Notes: generated from the letters alone by a model not told the origin. A stretch of 64,000 nt of DNA from AG25 sp035517615 (GCA_035517615.1 DATIYM010000065.1:1-64000); one strand, 5' to 3'; shown: positions 14,748-23,721, numbered from the stretch's first letter. Translations and numbers: made by a program.

Positions 14748-17020
14748 CGGACGGGGGCTTCGGGAGACACCGCGAGACGGCGAGACAGCCGCTCAGGGGT
14801 GGTTGTGCGATCGAGCAGGCGTCCGCGGCGGCGCATCTGCGCCGCGTCGATGAGCATCCGGCCCGCCCAGCGGTACACGTTGAACTCCTGGATCAGCCCG
14901 CGCATCAGGCGGATCCGAGTCCGCTGCTCGGCCGGAGGCATCGTTAGCGCCAAGTGCAGCGCAGCGGCACAATGGTCTATGTCGTACGGGTTCACGATCA
15001 GCGCTTCCGGAAGCTCGCGTGCGGCGCCCGTGAACTGACTCAGTATCAGCACCCCACGCTCGTCGTCGCGCGACGACACAAACTCCTTGGCGACGAGGTT
15101 CATACCGTCGTGCAGGCTCGTGACCATGCATAGCTCGGCGCTGCGATAGTACTCGTACACATCCTGAGGCTCGTGGTGCTCGACCAGAAGCAAGACCGGT
15201 GGGTGGGGCGCGTCGCTGAAGCGTTCGTTGATGCGCGCTGCCAGCGCCCGCACGCGGGCCTCGTACGACCGGTACTGCTCGATTCGCCCCCGCGTGGGAG
15301 CGGCGATTTGGATGAAGGTGAATTTGCCGATCCACCGGGGCTGGAGCTCGAGCAGCCGCTCGACGGATCGCAGCCGCTCCTCGATGCCCTTCGTATAATC
15401 CAGCCGATCCACCCCCAGGCCGATCGCGTGATCCGGTGGCAGGCCGTGGCGGCGCCGGACGTCGCCGCGGCACTGCTCGACCGGCTTGGCGATCAGGTCG
15501 GGCGAGGGCGGCCAGGCGATCGAGATGGGGTATCGCTTGACTGCCGTCAGCTTCCCGCGATACGACACGGTGAACATCTCCCGGTCTACCCGCGCCTCGA
15601 GGAGCCGATCCACCGTATCGACGAAATTGTTGCAGTGAAACTGCGTGTGGAACCCGAGGATGCTCGAGCCGAGCAGCCCGTCGAGCAGCTCCTCACGCCA
15701 TGGGCAGATGGCGAATGCCTCCGGGTTCGGCCAGGGAATGTGCCAGAACGATACGATCGTAGCCCCAGGAAGCGCATCCCGGATGATGCTCGGCAGCAGG
15801 GCAAAGTGATAGTCCTGCACCAGAACGATCGGATCCGAAGACGTCGCCTCCTCGGCGACGGTGCGGGCGAACCTGCGGTTCACCGCCACGTATTGCTCCC
15901 AATCCGAGGTGCGGAACGTCGGCCGCACGTGGGCGATATGGCACAGGGGCCAGAGCCCCTCGTTGGCGAAGCCGTAGTAATAGCCCGCTTCCTCCTCGGG
16001 CGTGAGCCAAACACGGCGCAGCTGATACTCAGGTCTGTCGGGCAGAGGGGGAACGGGTACGTGGTCATGCTGGTCCACGACGTCGCGGTCGGCGGAGCCG
16101 CTGCCATGCGCGATCCACGTACCCGAGCAGGCTCGCATGATCGGCTCAATGGCGGTGACCAGCCCGCTCGCCGGCCGCCAGACGGCAGTGCCAGCGCCCC
16201 CCTCACGGCGCACGTGGATATACGGTTCCCTGTTGGACGCGACAATCACCTCATGCCCGGGAAGATCGGCGCGCAGGATGCCGCGCAACGTCTCGGGCGT
16301 CCAGGCGAGTTGGCCTTCGTCCCGCGAGCGCTGCTCGGCCTCGAGATCACGGATCAGCGCGCGCAGATCCCCGAGGATGGGCCGTAGCTCGGGCTCATCG
16401 GCCTGGTCTGACAGCCGCCACAGGCCTTCTCCCCGCAGCAGCGCCCGCAATCCCTGGATCCACCCACGCCACGAGAGTTGCGCGACGACCACGGTGATGA
16501 GCGAGACCGTCGCCCCGAGGCCGACCACAAACAGGAACAGATACTTCCGCGTCTCCGCGCTGCGGCGCGCGATGAAACTCATGTCATGCACGAGGATCAG
16601 TTTCCCGATCGGCGCACCTTTGGCTTCGAGCGGCCGAACCGACACCAGGACCGGCCCCTCGGCACTCGTCACGAGATGGCCCGACGAGCTGGAGAGCGCG
16701 TCGACGTCGGCACAGCGGACCTCGGAGGGGAGGGCCGGAGTCGCCACCGGCTGCGCCAAGCCCTCGGGGCAGAACGCCACAGCGAGCAGGCGTTCGTCAC
16801 GAGTGATCTGGGTGAAGAATTGGCGGATGCGCGCCCAGTTGCCCGCGCGGACGAGATCCTGCAGCGGATCCTGCACGGTGTTGGCAATCAGGGTCGCGCG
16901 GATATCCAGATCCCTCATGAACCACTGCAGGGTCAACTTGTCGCCGAGCAGCAGGGCCGCGTATGCGAAGACGCCGAGGGCGAGCATTAGGGGAACGATG
17001 AACCGGAGAGAAAGACGCAT
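14744..17020 (-). CDS. otsA: Membrane-anchored trehalose-6-phosphate synthase with an N-terminal sensor-like domain
   Basis: The 758-residue protein is much longer than OtsA (~470). Residues 7-27 and 160-181 are membrane segments enclosing a ~130-residue extracytoplasmic domain with HDMSFIARRSAETRKY at its end, like single-cache sensor parts. A HAMP-like linker and helix (~182-245) follow, then the GT20 catalytic domain: ASNREPYIHV, FWHIPWPNPEAFAICPW, GFHTQFHCNNFV, GVDRLDYTKGIEERL, SLHDGMNLVAKEFVSSRDDE. It joins UDP- or ADP-glucose to glucose-6-phosphate. The fusion suggests synthesis controlled directly by an external signal. A good ribosome site (TAGGAG) lies seven bases before the ATG at 17020. 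The operon continues with otsB and GH15. Confidence 0.9.
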   Translation of the reverse strand: MRLSLRFIVPLMLALGVFAYAALLLGDKLTLQWFMRDLDIRATLIANTVQDPLQDLVRAGNWARIRQFFTQITRDERLLAVAFCPEGLAQPVATPALPSEVRCADVDALSSSSGHLVTSAEGPVLVSVRPLEAKGAPIGKLILVHDMSFIARRSAETRKYLFLFVVGLGATVSLITVVVAQLSWRGWIQGLRALLRGEGLWRLSDQADEPELRPILGDLRALIRDLEAEQRSRDEGQLAWTPETLRGILRADLPGHEVIVASNREPYIHVRREGGAGTAVWRPASGLVTAIEPIMRACSGTWIAHGSGSADRDVVDQHDHVPVPPLPDRPEYQLRRVWLTPEEEAGYYYGFANEGLWPLCHIAHVRPTFRTSDWEQYVAVNRRFARTVAEEATSSDPIVLVQDYHFALLPSIIRDALPGATIVSFWHIPWPNPEAFAICPWREELLDGLLGSSILGFHTQFHCNNFVDTVDRLLEARVDREMFTVSYRGKLTAVKRYPISIAWPPSPDLIAKPVEQCRGDVRRRHGLPPDHAIGLGVDRLDYTKGIEERLRSVERLLELQPRWIGKFTFIQIAAPTRGRIEQYRSYEARVRALAARINERFSDAPHPPVLLLVEHHEPQDVYEYYRSAELCMVTSLHDGMNLVAKEFVSSRDDERGVLILSQFTGAARELPEALIVNPYDIDHCAAALHLALTMPPAEQRTRIRLMRGLIQEFNVYRWAGRMLIDAAQMRRRGRLLDRTTTPERLSRRLAVSPEAPVR

Positions 17021-17114
17021 TGCGAGCTCCTAGGAGGTGTTGCGCTCTGCGTACAAGCGCGTCAGTCGCTTCGCCACCGTCCACGACGACGATCTGGAAC
17101 CCGGCCGACCATGC

Positions 17115-17219
17115 GCGGCTTCACAGCACCTTCCCCATTTGAATGAAATAGTACTCGGCCATTGCCAGTATTACGACGCCCGAGGCTCGCTTGATCCACG
17201 TCATCCAGTGACCCGAGCG
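17115..17219. repeat. Direct-repeat copy B flanking the trehalose cluster
   Basis: This copy, in the same orientation as 12010-12103, contains the 3' end of the intact ccdA and, past its stop, GTGAAGCCGC, the first codons of tlpA, before the sequence diverges. The two copies bracket 12115-17114, which holds exactly the three trehalose genes. The leftover tlpA start here runs into a short meaningless frame and then the otsA promoter region (17021-17114, no gene seen). Confidence 0.85.
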
Positions 17220-17816
17220 TGGCAAAGCCGCGAGTGAGCCCGAGGAGATCCCCACCACTACGAGTAACGCGGTCATGCCGAGAGCGAACACGAACAGATA
17301 GATGAAGCCGAGCAGCGCGGAGCGCGTGGTGGCGACCCAGGTGAGCACGACCGCGAACGCGGGCGCACCGCACGGCGCAGCGACGATCCCCGAGGTGGCG
17401 CCGAGCAGGAACACGGCCGGAATCGATCCTCCCGTAAGCCCGGCGGCCCATGCCGAGAGGCGCGCCGGCGCGGCGACGGGAATGACGTCGAGCATGGCCA
17501 GTGCGAAGACGAGCAGCAGGTTGCCCATGGCGAACAGCACCCAGGGGTGGGACGAGATCGAGCCGAACAGAGCGCCCGTCCAGCCGGCGATGAGGCCGAG
17601 CAGCGCGTAGAACAGGGCCAACCCGAGCGCGTACACCAGCGTGAGCGCGGCGACGCGCCTGCGTGACGTCGTCGCGGTAGAGCTGCCGCCGATGATGCCC
17701 ACGGTGACGGGGATCATCGGATAGATGCACGGGGTGAAGCTGGTGGCGAGTCCGGCCGCGAACAGCACGCCGAGGGAAGCGAGCGGGTGATGGGAGAGCG
17801 TGTCGGCGAGCGACAT
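17121..17816 (-). CDS. ccdA: CcdA/DsbD-type membrane electron-transfer protein
   Basis: From ATG 17816 (MSLADTLSHHPLASLGVLFA) the protein has 231 residues and six hydrophobic segments. The redox cysteines sit in FTPCIYPMIPVTV in the first segment and in AAPCGAPAFAVVL in the fourth, as in CcdA and the DsbD core. It passes electrons from cytoplasmic thioredoxin to extracytoplasmic partners such as TlpA. It has lost direct contact with tlpA through the 5-kb trehalose insertion, yet its own reading frame is intact to the last codon. Confidence 0.9.
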   Translation of the reverse strand: MSLADTLSHHPLASLGVLFAAGLATSFTPCIYPMIPVTVGIIGGSSTATTSRRRVAALTLVYALGLALFYALLGLIAGWTGALFGSISSHPWVLFAMGNLLLVFALAMLDVIPVAAPARLSAWAAGLTGGSIPAVFLLGATSGIVAAPCGAPAFAVVLTWVATTRSALLGFIYLFVFALGMTALLVVVGISSGSLAALPRSGHWMTWIKRASGVVILAMAEYYFIQMGKVL

Positions 17817-17883
17817 GAGTAAAGGATAACGACTCGTTCGGAGGACTTGATCCTTCGTTGACGTGCGAGGGTACAATTGAGTC

Positions 17884-18087
17884 GTGAACGCTGCCGTCCG
17901 TTGGAGTCGTCTGCTATTCTGCTCCCTCGCCGTGGGGGCGGGCGGCGCCGCGTGCGGCGACATCACGGCCTTCTGTCTCACAGCCGGCGCCCCGAGCGGG
18001 ACCACGCTCGGGGCCAGGGCCACGCCAACACCTTACGGCTACCGCGTCGTTTGCGGCCCGGCAGGCGCAGACAGTATACGCCGCTAA
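17884..18087 (+). CDS. Possible small exported protein
   Basis: A 67-residue frame from GTG 17884 begins with a convincing signal-like sequence (VRWSRLLFCSLAVGAGGAAC), then GDITAFCLTAGAPSGTT and a Tyr/Gly tail with another Cys. AAC might serve as an imperfect lipobox. I know no family, and the size is small, so it may be spurious. TACAAT at 17872-17877 with TTGATC 19 bases before it could be a weak promoter. Confidence 0.35.
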   Translation: MNAAVRWSRLLFCSLAVGAGGAACGDITAFCLTAGAPSGTTLGARATPTPYGYRVVCGPAGADSIRR

Positions 18088-18099
18088 GGCGGTCCGCTG

Positions 18100-18540
18100 C
18101 TCAGCGATAGAACCAGGTGAGCTCGCAGGTATTTCGTACGGAATGAAGCGGTACTCCCGAAGCTGTTTCGCTGCCGGCAAGAGCAGCCAGCGGGTCAACT
18201 TTATCGTTTCCACTTCGACGTCGAACGCCGGCGTGGCGGCGCCGTTCGTCTCCCGCACGAACAGTCCTGGTGACTCGTGCTCGTACACGATGTCGACGGA
18301 TTGCCCGGGCCGGACGCTGGTGAAGTCGTACCTGCGTGTTGGGACTGACGGCCAGCACGCCGACGGCGAAAAGGTTGTTCGCCGTATTGTCCTTCTGCCG
18401 CAGCACCTTCAGGCGCCGATAGCCGCAGACATACGTCTGGGATCGGCTCCGCCCGTCGGTGTCCAGGTGCGCAGATCGATGATCCGCAGGTCCTGAAGGA
18501 TCGTGAACCCCGTATTGTCATGGGTCGCGGCGGGACCGAC
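18100..18540 (-). pseudogene. Decayed gene of unknown family, several frameshifts
   Basis: Protein-like sequence on the minus strand is spread over different frames: HVGPAATHDNTGFTILQDLR and IIDLRTW near 18470-18540, then YRRLKVLRQKDNTANNLFAV near 18360-18420, then GQSVDIVYEHESPGLFVRET and VETIKLTRWLLLPAAKQLRE down to about 18130. The pieces read in order, as expected of one broken gene. I cannot name the family. The surrounding gaps (18088-18100 and 18541-18731) hold nothing recognisable. Confidence 0.4.
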
Positions 18541-18731
18541 GTGATATGCGTGACGTTGGGCAGGATCTTTGCGTCGCGCAGGAAGCGGACCAGACCGAGG
18601 TGATTCAGTGAAAGTCTGGCCGTTCGAGACTGGCTATCATACGTGCAGCGAGATTAGAGCGAATTGTCCCTTGTGACTACGCTGCTCGAGCTGTCCGGAG
18701 GGGGCGCGCAACGTCAACGCTTGTCGCAATC

Positions 18732-18989
18732 ATGTCCATGCTGCTGGTCTCGGTCGCCGCGTCGATCGTCGCTTTTGCCCATTTCGACAACGTTGCGGCA
18801 TACATCGTGATCGCTCCGGGATACCTGGTGCAGTCGTGGCTGTTCGAGCATCATCGAGCACCGGGCGGGTTCGGGTATACGCTGACGATGGTCGGCGTTT
18901 CGGCGCTGTTCTGGACGCTGATCATTCTCGGGCTTGGCAGAGCCGCGCGCTCGGCGGCGAAGGTGGCGCGACGCAAGCGCGCCGTTTGA
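18732..18989 (+). CDS. Small membrane protein, unknown
   Basis: This 85-residue protein has hydrophobic segments at its N terminus (MLLVSVAASIVAFAHF), in the middle (VAAYIVIAPGYLVQSWLF) and near the C terminus (LTMVGVSALFWTLIILGLG), and ends in a basic tail (RSAAKVARRKRAV), consistent with a cytoplasmic C terminus. No family is recognised. It is convergent with glmM, whose stop is at 19013. Confidence 0.5.
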   Translation: MSMLLVSVAASIVAFAHFDNVAAYIVIAPGYLVQSWLFEHHRAPGGFGYTLTMVGVSALFWTLIILGLGRAARSAAKVARRKRAV

Positions 18990-19012
18990 AGCCGGCGGTG
19001 CGCCGCATTGAG

Positions 19013-20383
19013 TCAGCGAGTAGCGCCCCCGCACAACCGTCGGCCTTGATCGACCAGCCGCTGCGCCTGCTCCGCGGTGGGCGCTTCCGCGATCAGTCGG
19101 ATGATCGGCTCCGTATTCGACGGCCGCACATGGAGCCATCGGTCGCGCCACCCCAGCCGTAAGCCGTCCTGCTCATCGATCTCGGCGTCCGGGAATCCGG
19201 CCTTGAGCTGCCGGTACACGGGCTCGAGCGCCGCGCCGCGTTCGACCTTCGCTTTCACGATCGCGTAGCGCGGTGAGGCGCTCACCAGCTCACTCACGCG
19301 CTTGTCCGTGCGCGCGACGAGCTCGAGCGCGAGCGCGGCGGCGACCGGCGCATCGCGCCCCACGTGCAACGCCGGATACATGACGCCGCCGTTCCCTTCC
19401 CCGCCGATCGGGCAATCGAGCTCGACAATTTTCCGCGCGACGTGGGCCTCGCCCACGGGCGTGCGCACCAGCGTCGCGCCGCAATCGCGCGCCGCGTCGG
19501 CGACGACGAGGCTCGTGGAGAGATTGACGACGACGAAAGGCGGCGGTTGGGCGGCCGGGCGGTGGGGCGGCCTGAGAACAGCCCGGACGGCGAACGCGAG
19601 CGTATAGTCCTCGCCGATCGGATTCCCCTGCTCGTCCACAATCGCGAGCCGGTCGACATCGGGGTCAACGGCAATACCGATATCGGCCTTGGTGCGGCGA
19701 ACCAGTGCGCTCAGCTCACCCAGATTCTCCGGCACCGGCTCTGGAGCTCTTGGGAACGCTCCATCGGTCTCGAGATTGATGCCGGTCACGCGACATCCCA
19801 AGCGCTCGAGCAAGTCACGTATGACGGGCCCGCCCGCCCCACGCACCGCGTCGAGAGCGACTGAGAAGTTTCGTGCCCTGATGTTCTCCACGTTCACGGT
19901 CGGCAGCTTCAGCACGGCCTCAAGGTGGCGAGCAATCGCGTGGCTGTCCTGACTTACCCTTCCCGCTTCCCCCTTCCCGCTTCCCCCGTTTTTCCCGACG
20001 AGCTCGAGAACGCGCTTCCCATCCTTCCCGTCGAGAAAAATCGAATCCGGGCCGATGAACTTGAGCGCATTCCACTGGATGGGATTGTGACTGGCCGTGA
20101 TCGCGATGCCGCCGCCAGCGCCGTGATACGTAACGGCCAGCTGCACGGTTGGCGTCGGTACGACACCGATGTCGATCACGTCGCACCCCGCGGCGAGGAG
20201 GCCCGTGGTGCACGCTTTCGCGAACGCGGGTCCCGACTGCCGCGAATCCCGGCCCAGCACAACCGTGGGCGTGCGGCGTGAGGCTTCACGCACCCACAGT
20301 CCGAACGCGTGCGCGTAGCGCTGCACGATATCCGGAGTCAGGTCCTTGTCGACGATCCCCCGGATCCCCGACACGCCAACCAT
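19013..20383 (-). CDS. glmM: Phosphoglucosamine mutase / phosphohexomutase
   Basis: The 456-residue protein has the order of the alpha-D-phosphohexomutase family: VSGIRGIV, the phosphoserine loop ITASHNPIQWNALKF, the metal loop DPDVDRLAI, the sugar-binding loop GEGNGG, and the phosphate-binding C-terminal RPSNTEPIIR. It probably makes glucosamine-1-phosphate for cell-wall synthesis. GEGNGG differs from the GEQSGH of typical GlmM, so ManB-type activity is possible. A Gly/Lys/Ser-rich insert (GKNGGSGKGEAGR) is encoded by a small CTTCCCG tandem repeat near 19965-19995. It lies 11 bases downstream of the HD-GYP gene. Confidence 0.85.
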   Translation of the reverse strand: MVGVSGIRGIVDKDLTPDIVQRYAHAFGLWVREASRRTPTVVLGRDSRQSGPAFAKACTTGLLAAGCDVIDIGVVPTPTVQLAVTYHGAGGGIAITASHNPIQWNALKFIGPDSIFLDGKDGKRVLELVGKNGGSGKGEAGRVSQDSHAIARHLEAVLKLPTVNVENIRARNFSVALDAVRGAGGPVIRDLLERLGCRVTGINLETDGAFPRAPEPVPENLGELSALVRRTKADIGIAVDPDVDRLAIVDEQGNPIGEDYTLAFAVRAVLRPPHRPAAQPPPFVVVNLSTSLVVADAARDCGATLVRTPVGEAHVARKIVELDCPIGGEGNGGVMYPALHVGRDAPVAAALALELVARTDKRVSELVSASPRYAIVKAKVERGAALEPVYRQLKAGFPDAEIDEQDGLRLGWRDRWLHVRPSNTEPIIRLIAEAPTAEQAQRLVDQGRRLCGGATR

Positions 20384-20394
20384 GAGGGTGTCGG

Positions 20395-21480
20395 TCAGGC
20401 GCGGCGAGCCTCGACGGCACGCGCGGGCAAGCGCACCGGATTGAGCTGGGGCGTAGCCAGTGGAAGCGCGGTCAGGTCGGGGAACGCGCGCAGGAACGCG
20501 TCGACGATCTGCTCGTCGAATTGCACGTTTTTTCCTTCCTGCAGCTCGCGCACCGCCTGCTGCACCGACAGCGCGGGGCGATACGGCCGCGCGCTCGTCA
20601 TCGCATCGAACGAGTCCGCGACCGTCACCACCCGCGCCTCGAACGGAATGTCCTTGCCCTTGAGTCCATCGGGGGATCCCGAGCCGCCGTAGCGTTCGTG
20701 GTGCGAGCGGACGATCGCGAGCGCGGCCGGCGCGTCGCGCAGTAGCGGCCCCAGAATGCGGGCGCCGATCACCGTGTGCTCCATGATGTGGCGATACTCC
20801 TCGTCGGTGAGCTTCCCGGCCTTGTAGAGGACCGCCTCGCGCACGCCGATCTTGCCGACGTCGTGCAGCTCGGCGCCGAGCGCGATCGTGTCGACCACAT
20901 CGGACTCGAGCTTCAGCTGACGGGCGATGCCGACCGCGTAATGCGCGACTCGCGCCGAGTGGCCGCGCGTGTAGGCATCCTTCTCTTCGAGCGCCTGCGC
21001 CAGCGCCTGCACCCCTTCCAGGAAAATTTCCTCGATGCGCCTCGCCTGGACCTTCACGCGATCCTCGAGCTGCTGCTGGTAGCTGCGGTTTTCGAGGATC
21101 AGGCGGCGCTTGTCGAGCGCCTGCGTGACACGGGCACGGACCTCATCGAGGTGGAACGGCTTGGCGACGTAGTCCAAGGCGCCGAGCTGGAGGCACGCGA
21201 CGGCGCTCTCGACCTCAGCGACGGCGGTAACGACAATGACCGCCGTGTCGGGCCAGCGGGCCACGATTTCGCGGAGCAGCGTGACGCCGTCCATGTGCGG
21301 CATGCGCAGATCGGAGATCACGAGCGGCGCGGGCTCTTTCTGCATCAGCTCCAGCGCCTCGGTGCCCGAGCTCGCCTCCTGGCATTGAAACCCTTCGCCT
21401 TCCAGGAGCCGAACCAGCACGCGACGCAGGCGCGGCTCGTCATCCACGACGAGGCAATGCATCCCTTTGAACGGCGGCAT
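20395..21480 (-). CDS. Response regulator with HD-GYP-type output domain
   Basis: The 361-residue protein has a receiver domain (VVDDEPRLRRVLVRLLEGEG, acceptor Asp in VISDLRMPHMDG, Lys in YVAKPF), a helical linker (~125-165) and an HD-GYP domain with RGHSARVAHYAVGIARQL, HDVGKIGV, the distal metal His region and HHERYGGSGSPDGL. Family members hydrolyse cyclic di-GMP. The usual DGxGYP after HHE is GGSGSP here, so both the Asp and the signature Tyr are changed. Activity may be altered. No sensor kinase is adjacent. Confidence 0.88.
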   Translation of the reverse strand: MPPFKGMHCLVVDDEPRLRRVLVRLLEGEGFQCQEASSGTEALELMQKEPAPLVISDLRMPHMDGVTLLREIVARWPDTAVIVVTAVAEVESAVACLQLGALDYVAKPFHLDEVRARVTQALDKRRLILENRSYQQQLEDRVKVQARRIEEIFLEGVQALAQALEEKDAYTRGHSARVAHYAVGIARQLKLESDVVDTIALGAELHDVGKIGVREAVLYKAGKLTDEEYRHIMEHTVIGARILGPLLRDAPAALAIVRSHHERYGGSGSPDGLKGKDIPFEARVVTVADSFDAMTSARPYRPALSVQQAVRELQEGKNVQFDEQIVDAFLRAFPDLTALPLATPQLNPVRLPARAVEARRA

Positions 21481-21535
21481 GTTGCCAAGCTAAAAGTCGC
21501 TTGCTCGGCGCGAAAGGCGCCTGTACGTTCCGGCC

Positions 21536-22699
21536 ATGAGCGAGGTAACGGGTGAGGACCTGACCTACCGTTTTGCCACCCGCGCCGTGCACGCCGGTCA
21601 CATCGCCGATCCGCTCGCAGGCGCCGTGATGATGCCGATTTACCAGACTTCCACGTACATCCAGGAAGGACTCGGCCGCCACAAGGGCTACGAGTACGCG
21701 CGCACTCGGAATCCCACGCGGGAGGCGCTCGAGCGCAACGTGGCGGCGCTCGAGAATGGACGGTACGGCTTCGCGTTCGGCTCGGGGCTCGCGGCGCTCG
21801 ACGCCACGATGAAGCTCCTGTCGGCGGGTGACCACGTGGTGTGCGGCGAGAACGTGTATGGCGGCACGCACCGCCAGATGACGCAGATCTGGGCGCGGTT
21901 GGGGCTCGCTTTCACGTTCGTCGATACGTCCGACCCCAAGCGCATCGCCGCGGCGGTGAAGCCCGAAACCCGGATGATCTTCGTGGAGACGCCGACCAAT
22001 CCGCTGATGCGCATCTGCGATCTCACCGCCACGGCGGACATCGCGCGGCCCGCGCGCGCCATTTCGGTGGTCGACAACACGTTCGCCACTCCGAGCTTTC
22101 AGCGGCCGCTCGACTCGGGCATCGACATGGTGCTGCACTCGACCACGAAATACCTGAACGGGCACAGCGACATGGTAGGCGGAATGCTGGTGATGCGGCG
22201 CGATGACCTGGCGCAGCGCATCGGCTTCCTGCAAAACGCCGTCGGCGCGGTGCCGGGACCGTTCGATTGTTGGCTCGCGCTGCGCGGCACCAAGACGCTC
22301 GCCCTCCGCATGCGGCAGCACGACGCAAGCGGACGGCGCATCGCGGAGTGGCTCGAGCGGCACAAGGCGGTGCGGCGGGTTTACTACCCCGGCCTGCCAT
22401 CGCATCCCCAGCACGAGCTGGCCTGCCGGCAGATGCAGGGTTTCGGGGGCATGGTGAGCGTGGAGCTCGGCACCGCGGAGCGCGCCAAGCGGTTTGTCGA
22501 ACGGACCAGGCTGTTCGCGCTCGCCGAGTCGCTGGGAGGCGTGGAGAGCCTCGTGGGCCATCCGGCATCGATGACACACGCCAGCGTGCCGCGCGAGCTG
22601 CGGGAATCGATGGGGCTCACGGACGGCCTGGTCCGGTTATCGATCGGGATTGAAGACCCGGAGGACTTGATTGCGGATCTGGAACAAGCGTTGAGCTAG
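21536..22699 (+). CDS. Cystathionine gamma-synthase/beta-lyase type PLP enzyme
   Basis: Cys/Met-metabolism PLP enzyme of 387 residues: YEYARTRNPTREALE, FGSGLAALDATMKLL, ENVYGGTHRQM, FVETPTNPLMRICDL, VVDNTFATPSFQRPL, and HSTTKYLNGHSDMVGG with the PLP lysine. The C-terminal ESLGGVESLVGHPASMTH is typical of MetB/MetC. Synthase, beta-lyase and gamma-lyase cannot be told apart from these motifs. It is transcribed divergently from the HD-GYP gene across a 55-bp gap. Confidence 0.9.
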   Translation: MSEVTGEDLTYRFATRAVHAGHIADPLAGAVMMPIYQTSTYIQEGLGRHKGYEYARTRNPTREALERNVAALENGRYGFAFGSGLAALDATMKLLSAGDHVVCGENVYGGTHRQMTQIWARLGLAFTFVDTSDPKRIAAAVKPETRMIFVETPTNPLMRICDLTATADIARPARAISVVDNTFATPSFQRPLDSGIDMVLHSTTKYLNGHSDMVGGMLVMRRDDLAQRIGFLQNAVGAVPGPFDCWLALRGTKTLALRMRQHDASGRRIAEWLERHKAVRRVYYPGLPSHPQHELACRQMQGFGGMVSVELGTAERAKRFVERTRLFALAESLGGVESLVGHPASMTHASVPRELRESMGLTDGLVRLSIGIEDPEDLIADLEQALS

Positions 22700-22719
22700 C
22701 TTCACCCCCAGGGAGCTTT

Positions 22720-23718
22720 ATGAACGAACCGAATACGCTGCCGGCACCAAGACCTCGTAAACTGCTCACGCAAATTTCCGGCACCGCATGGGAGCATCCC
22801 GCCGACCGTGCCGCGCTGCAGTCGCTGCGCGCGTTGCCGGGATTCGACGAGCTGGTAAAGAAGATATTCGGGTTCGTGGGCGAGCGGGGCGTGCGGCTGC
22901 TGTTTCAGGCCGACGCGGTGCGGGTGGGTCCCACACAGTTCCCGCGGCTCAACACGCTCTATGCCGACGTGCTGACGTCGCTCGACTGGGAGCCGCGGCC
23001 ACCGCTGTTCGTTTCGCAGACGCCGTTCGTGAATGCCGGCGCGTTCGGGATGGATCAGCCGTTCATCGTGATCAACTCGGGCGCGCTGCGGCTGCTCGAC
23101 GACGACGAAATGCGCGCGCTCCTGGGCCACGAGCTGGGGCACATCATGAGCGGGCATGCGCTGTACCGCACCATTCTCATCTTGATCCTGAACGTGAGCT
23201 TCACGTCGCTGCCGTTCCTGGCGGGGATCGCGCTGCTCCCGATTCGCATCGCATTGCTCGAGTGGTACCGGAAGAGCGAGCTGTCGTCCGACCGCGCCGG
23301 GCTGCTCGCGAGCCAGGACCCGATGGCATCGCTGCGCGTATTTCTCAAAATGGCGGGCGGCGGCGACATGAGTCAGATGGACCTGAACGCGTTTCTCGCG
23401 CAGGCCAAGGAATACGAGGAAACGGGCGGGCCGCTCGATCGCATTTTCCAGATCCTGAACACGATCGACCGGACACATCCTTTCAACACGCTGCGCGCCG
23501 CCGAGCTGCAACGCTGGATCGAGTCAGGCCAGTACGACCGGATCCTGCGCGGCGAGTACACGCGGCGCGGTCCTGAGACAGAGCAGCGACCCCTGTCTCA
23601 GGACCTGGACGACGCGCGCGAGCACTACATGAACGAAGCGAAGGCCGTCGTGAACGACGTGGTCGATACGGCGCGGCGGGCCGCGCAGGCGTTTACGGAA
23701 AGCTTCAAGAAGAAATAA
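22720..23718 (+). CDS. M48-family membrane metallopeptidase
   Basis: The 332-residue protein contains the zinc site LLGHELGHIMSGHALY (HExxH) and a downstream KSELSSDRAGLLASQDP that supplies the third ligand region, as in HtpX/M48 proteases. Hydrophobic segments (ILILILNVSFTSLPFLAGIALLP) lie between them. The N-terminal ~100 residues resemble other M48 proteins with a soluble prefix. The C-terminal tail is helical and charged. A GGGAG ribosome site is seven bases before ATG 22720. A role in membrane protein quality control is likely by family. Confidence 0.87.
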   Translation: MNEPNTLPAPRPRKLLTQISGTAWEHPADRAALQSLRALPGFDELVKKIFGFVGERGVRLLFQADAVRVGPTQFPRLNTLYADVLTSLDWEPRPPLFVSQTPFVNAGAFGMDQPFIVINSGALRLLDDDEMRALLGHELGHIMSGHALYRTILILILNVSFTSLPFLAGIALLPIRIALLEWYRKSELSSDRAGLLASQDPMASLRVFLKMAGGGDMSQMDLNAFLAQAKEYEETGGPLDRIFQILNTIDRTHPFNTLRAAELQRWIESGQYDRILRGEYTRRGPETEQRPLSQDLDDAREHYMNEAKAVVNDVVDTARRAAQAFTESFKKK

Positions 23719-23721
23719 GCG

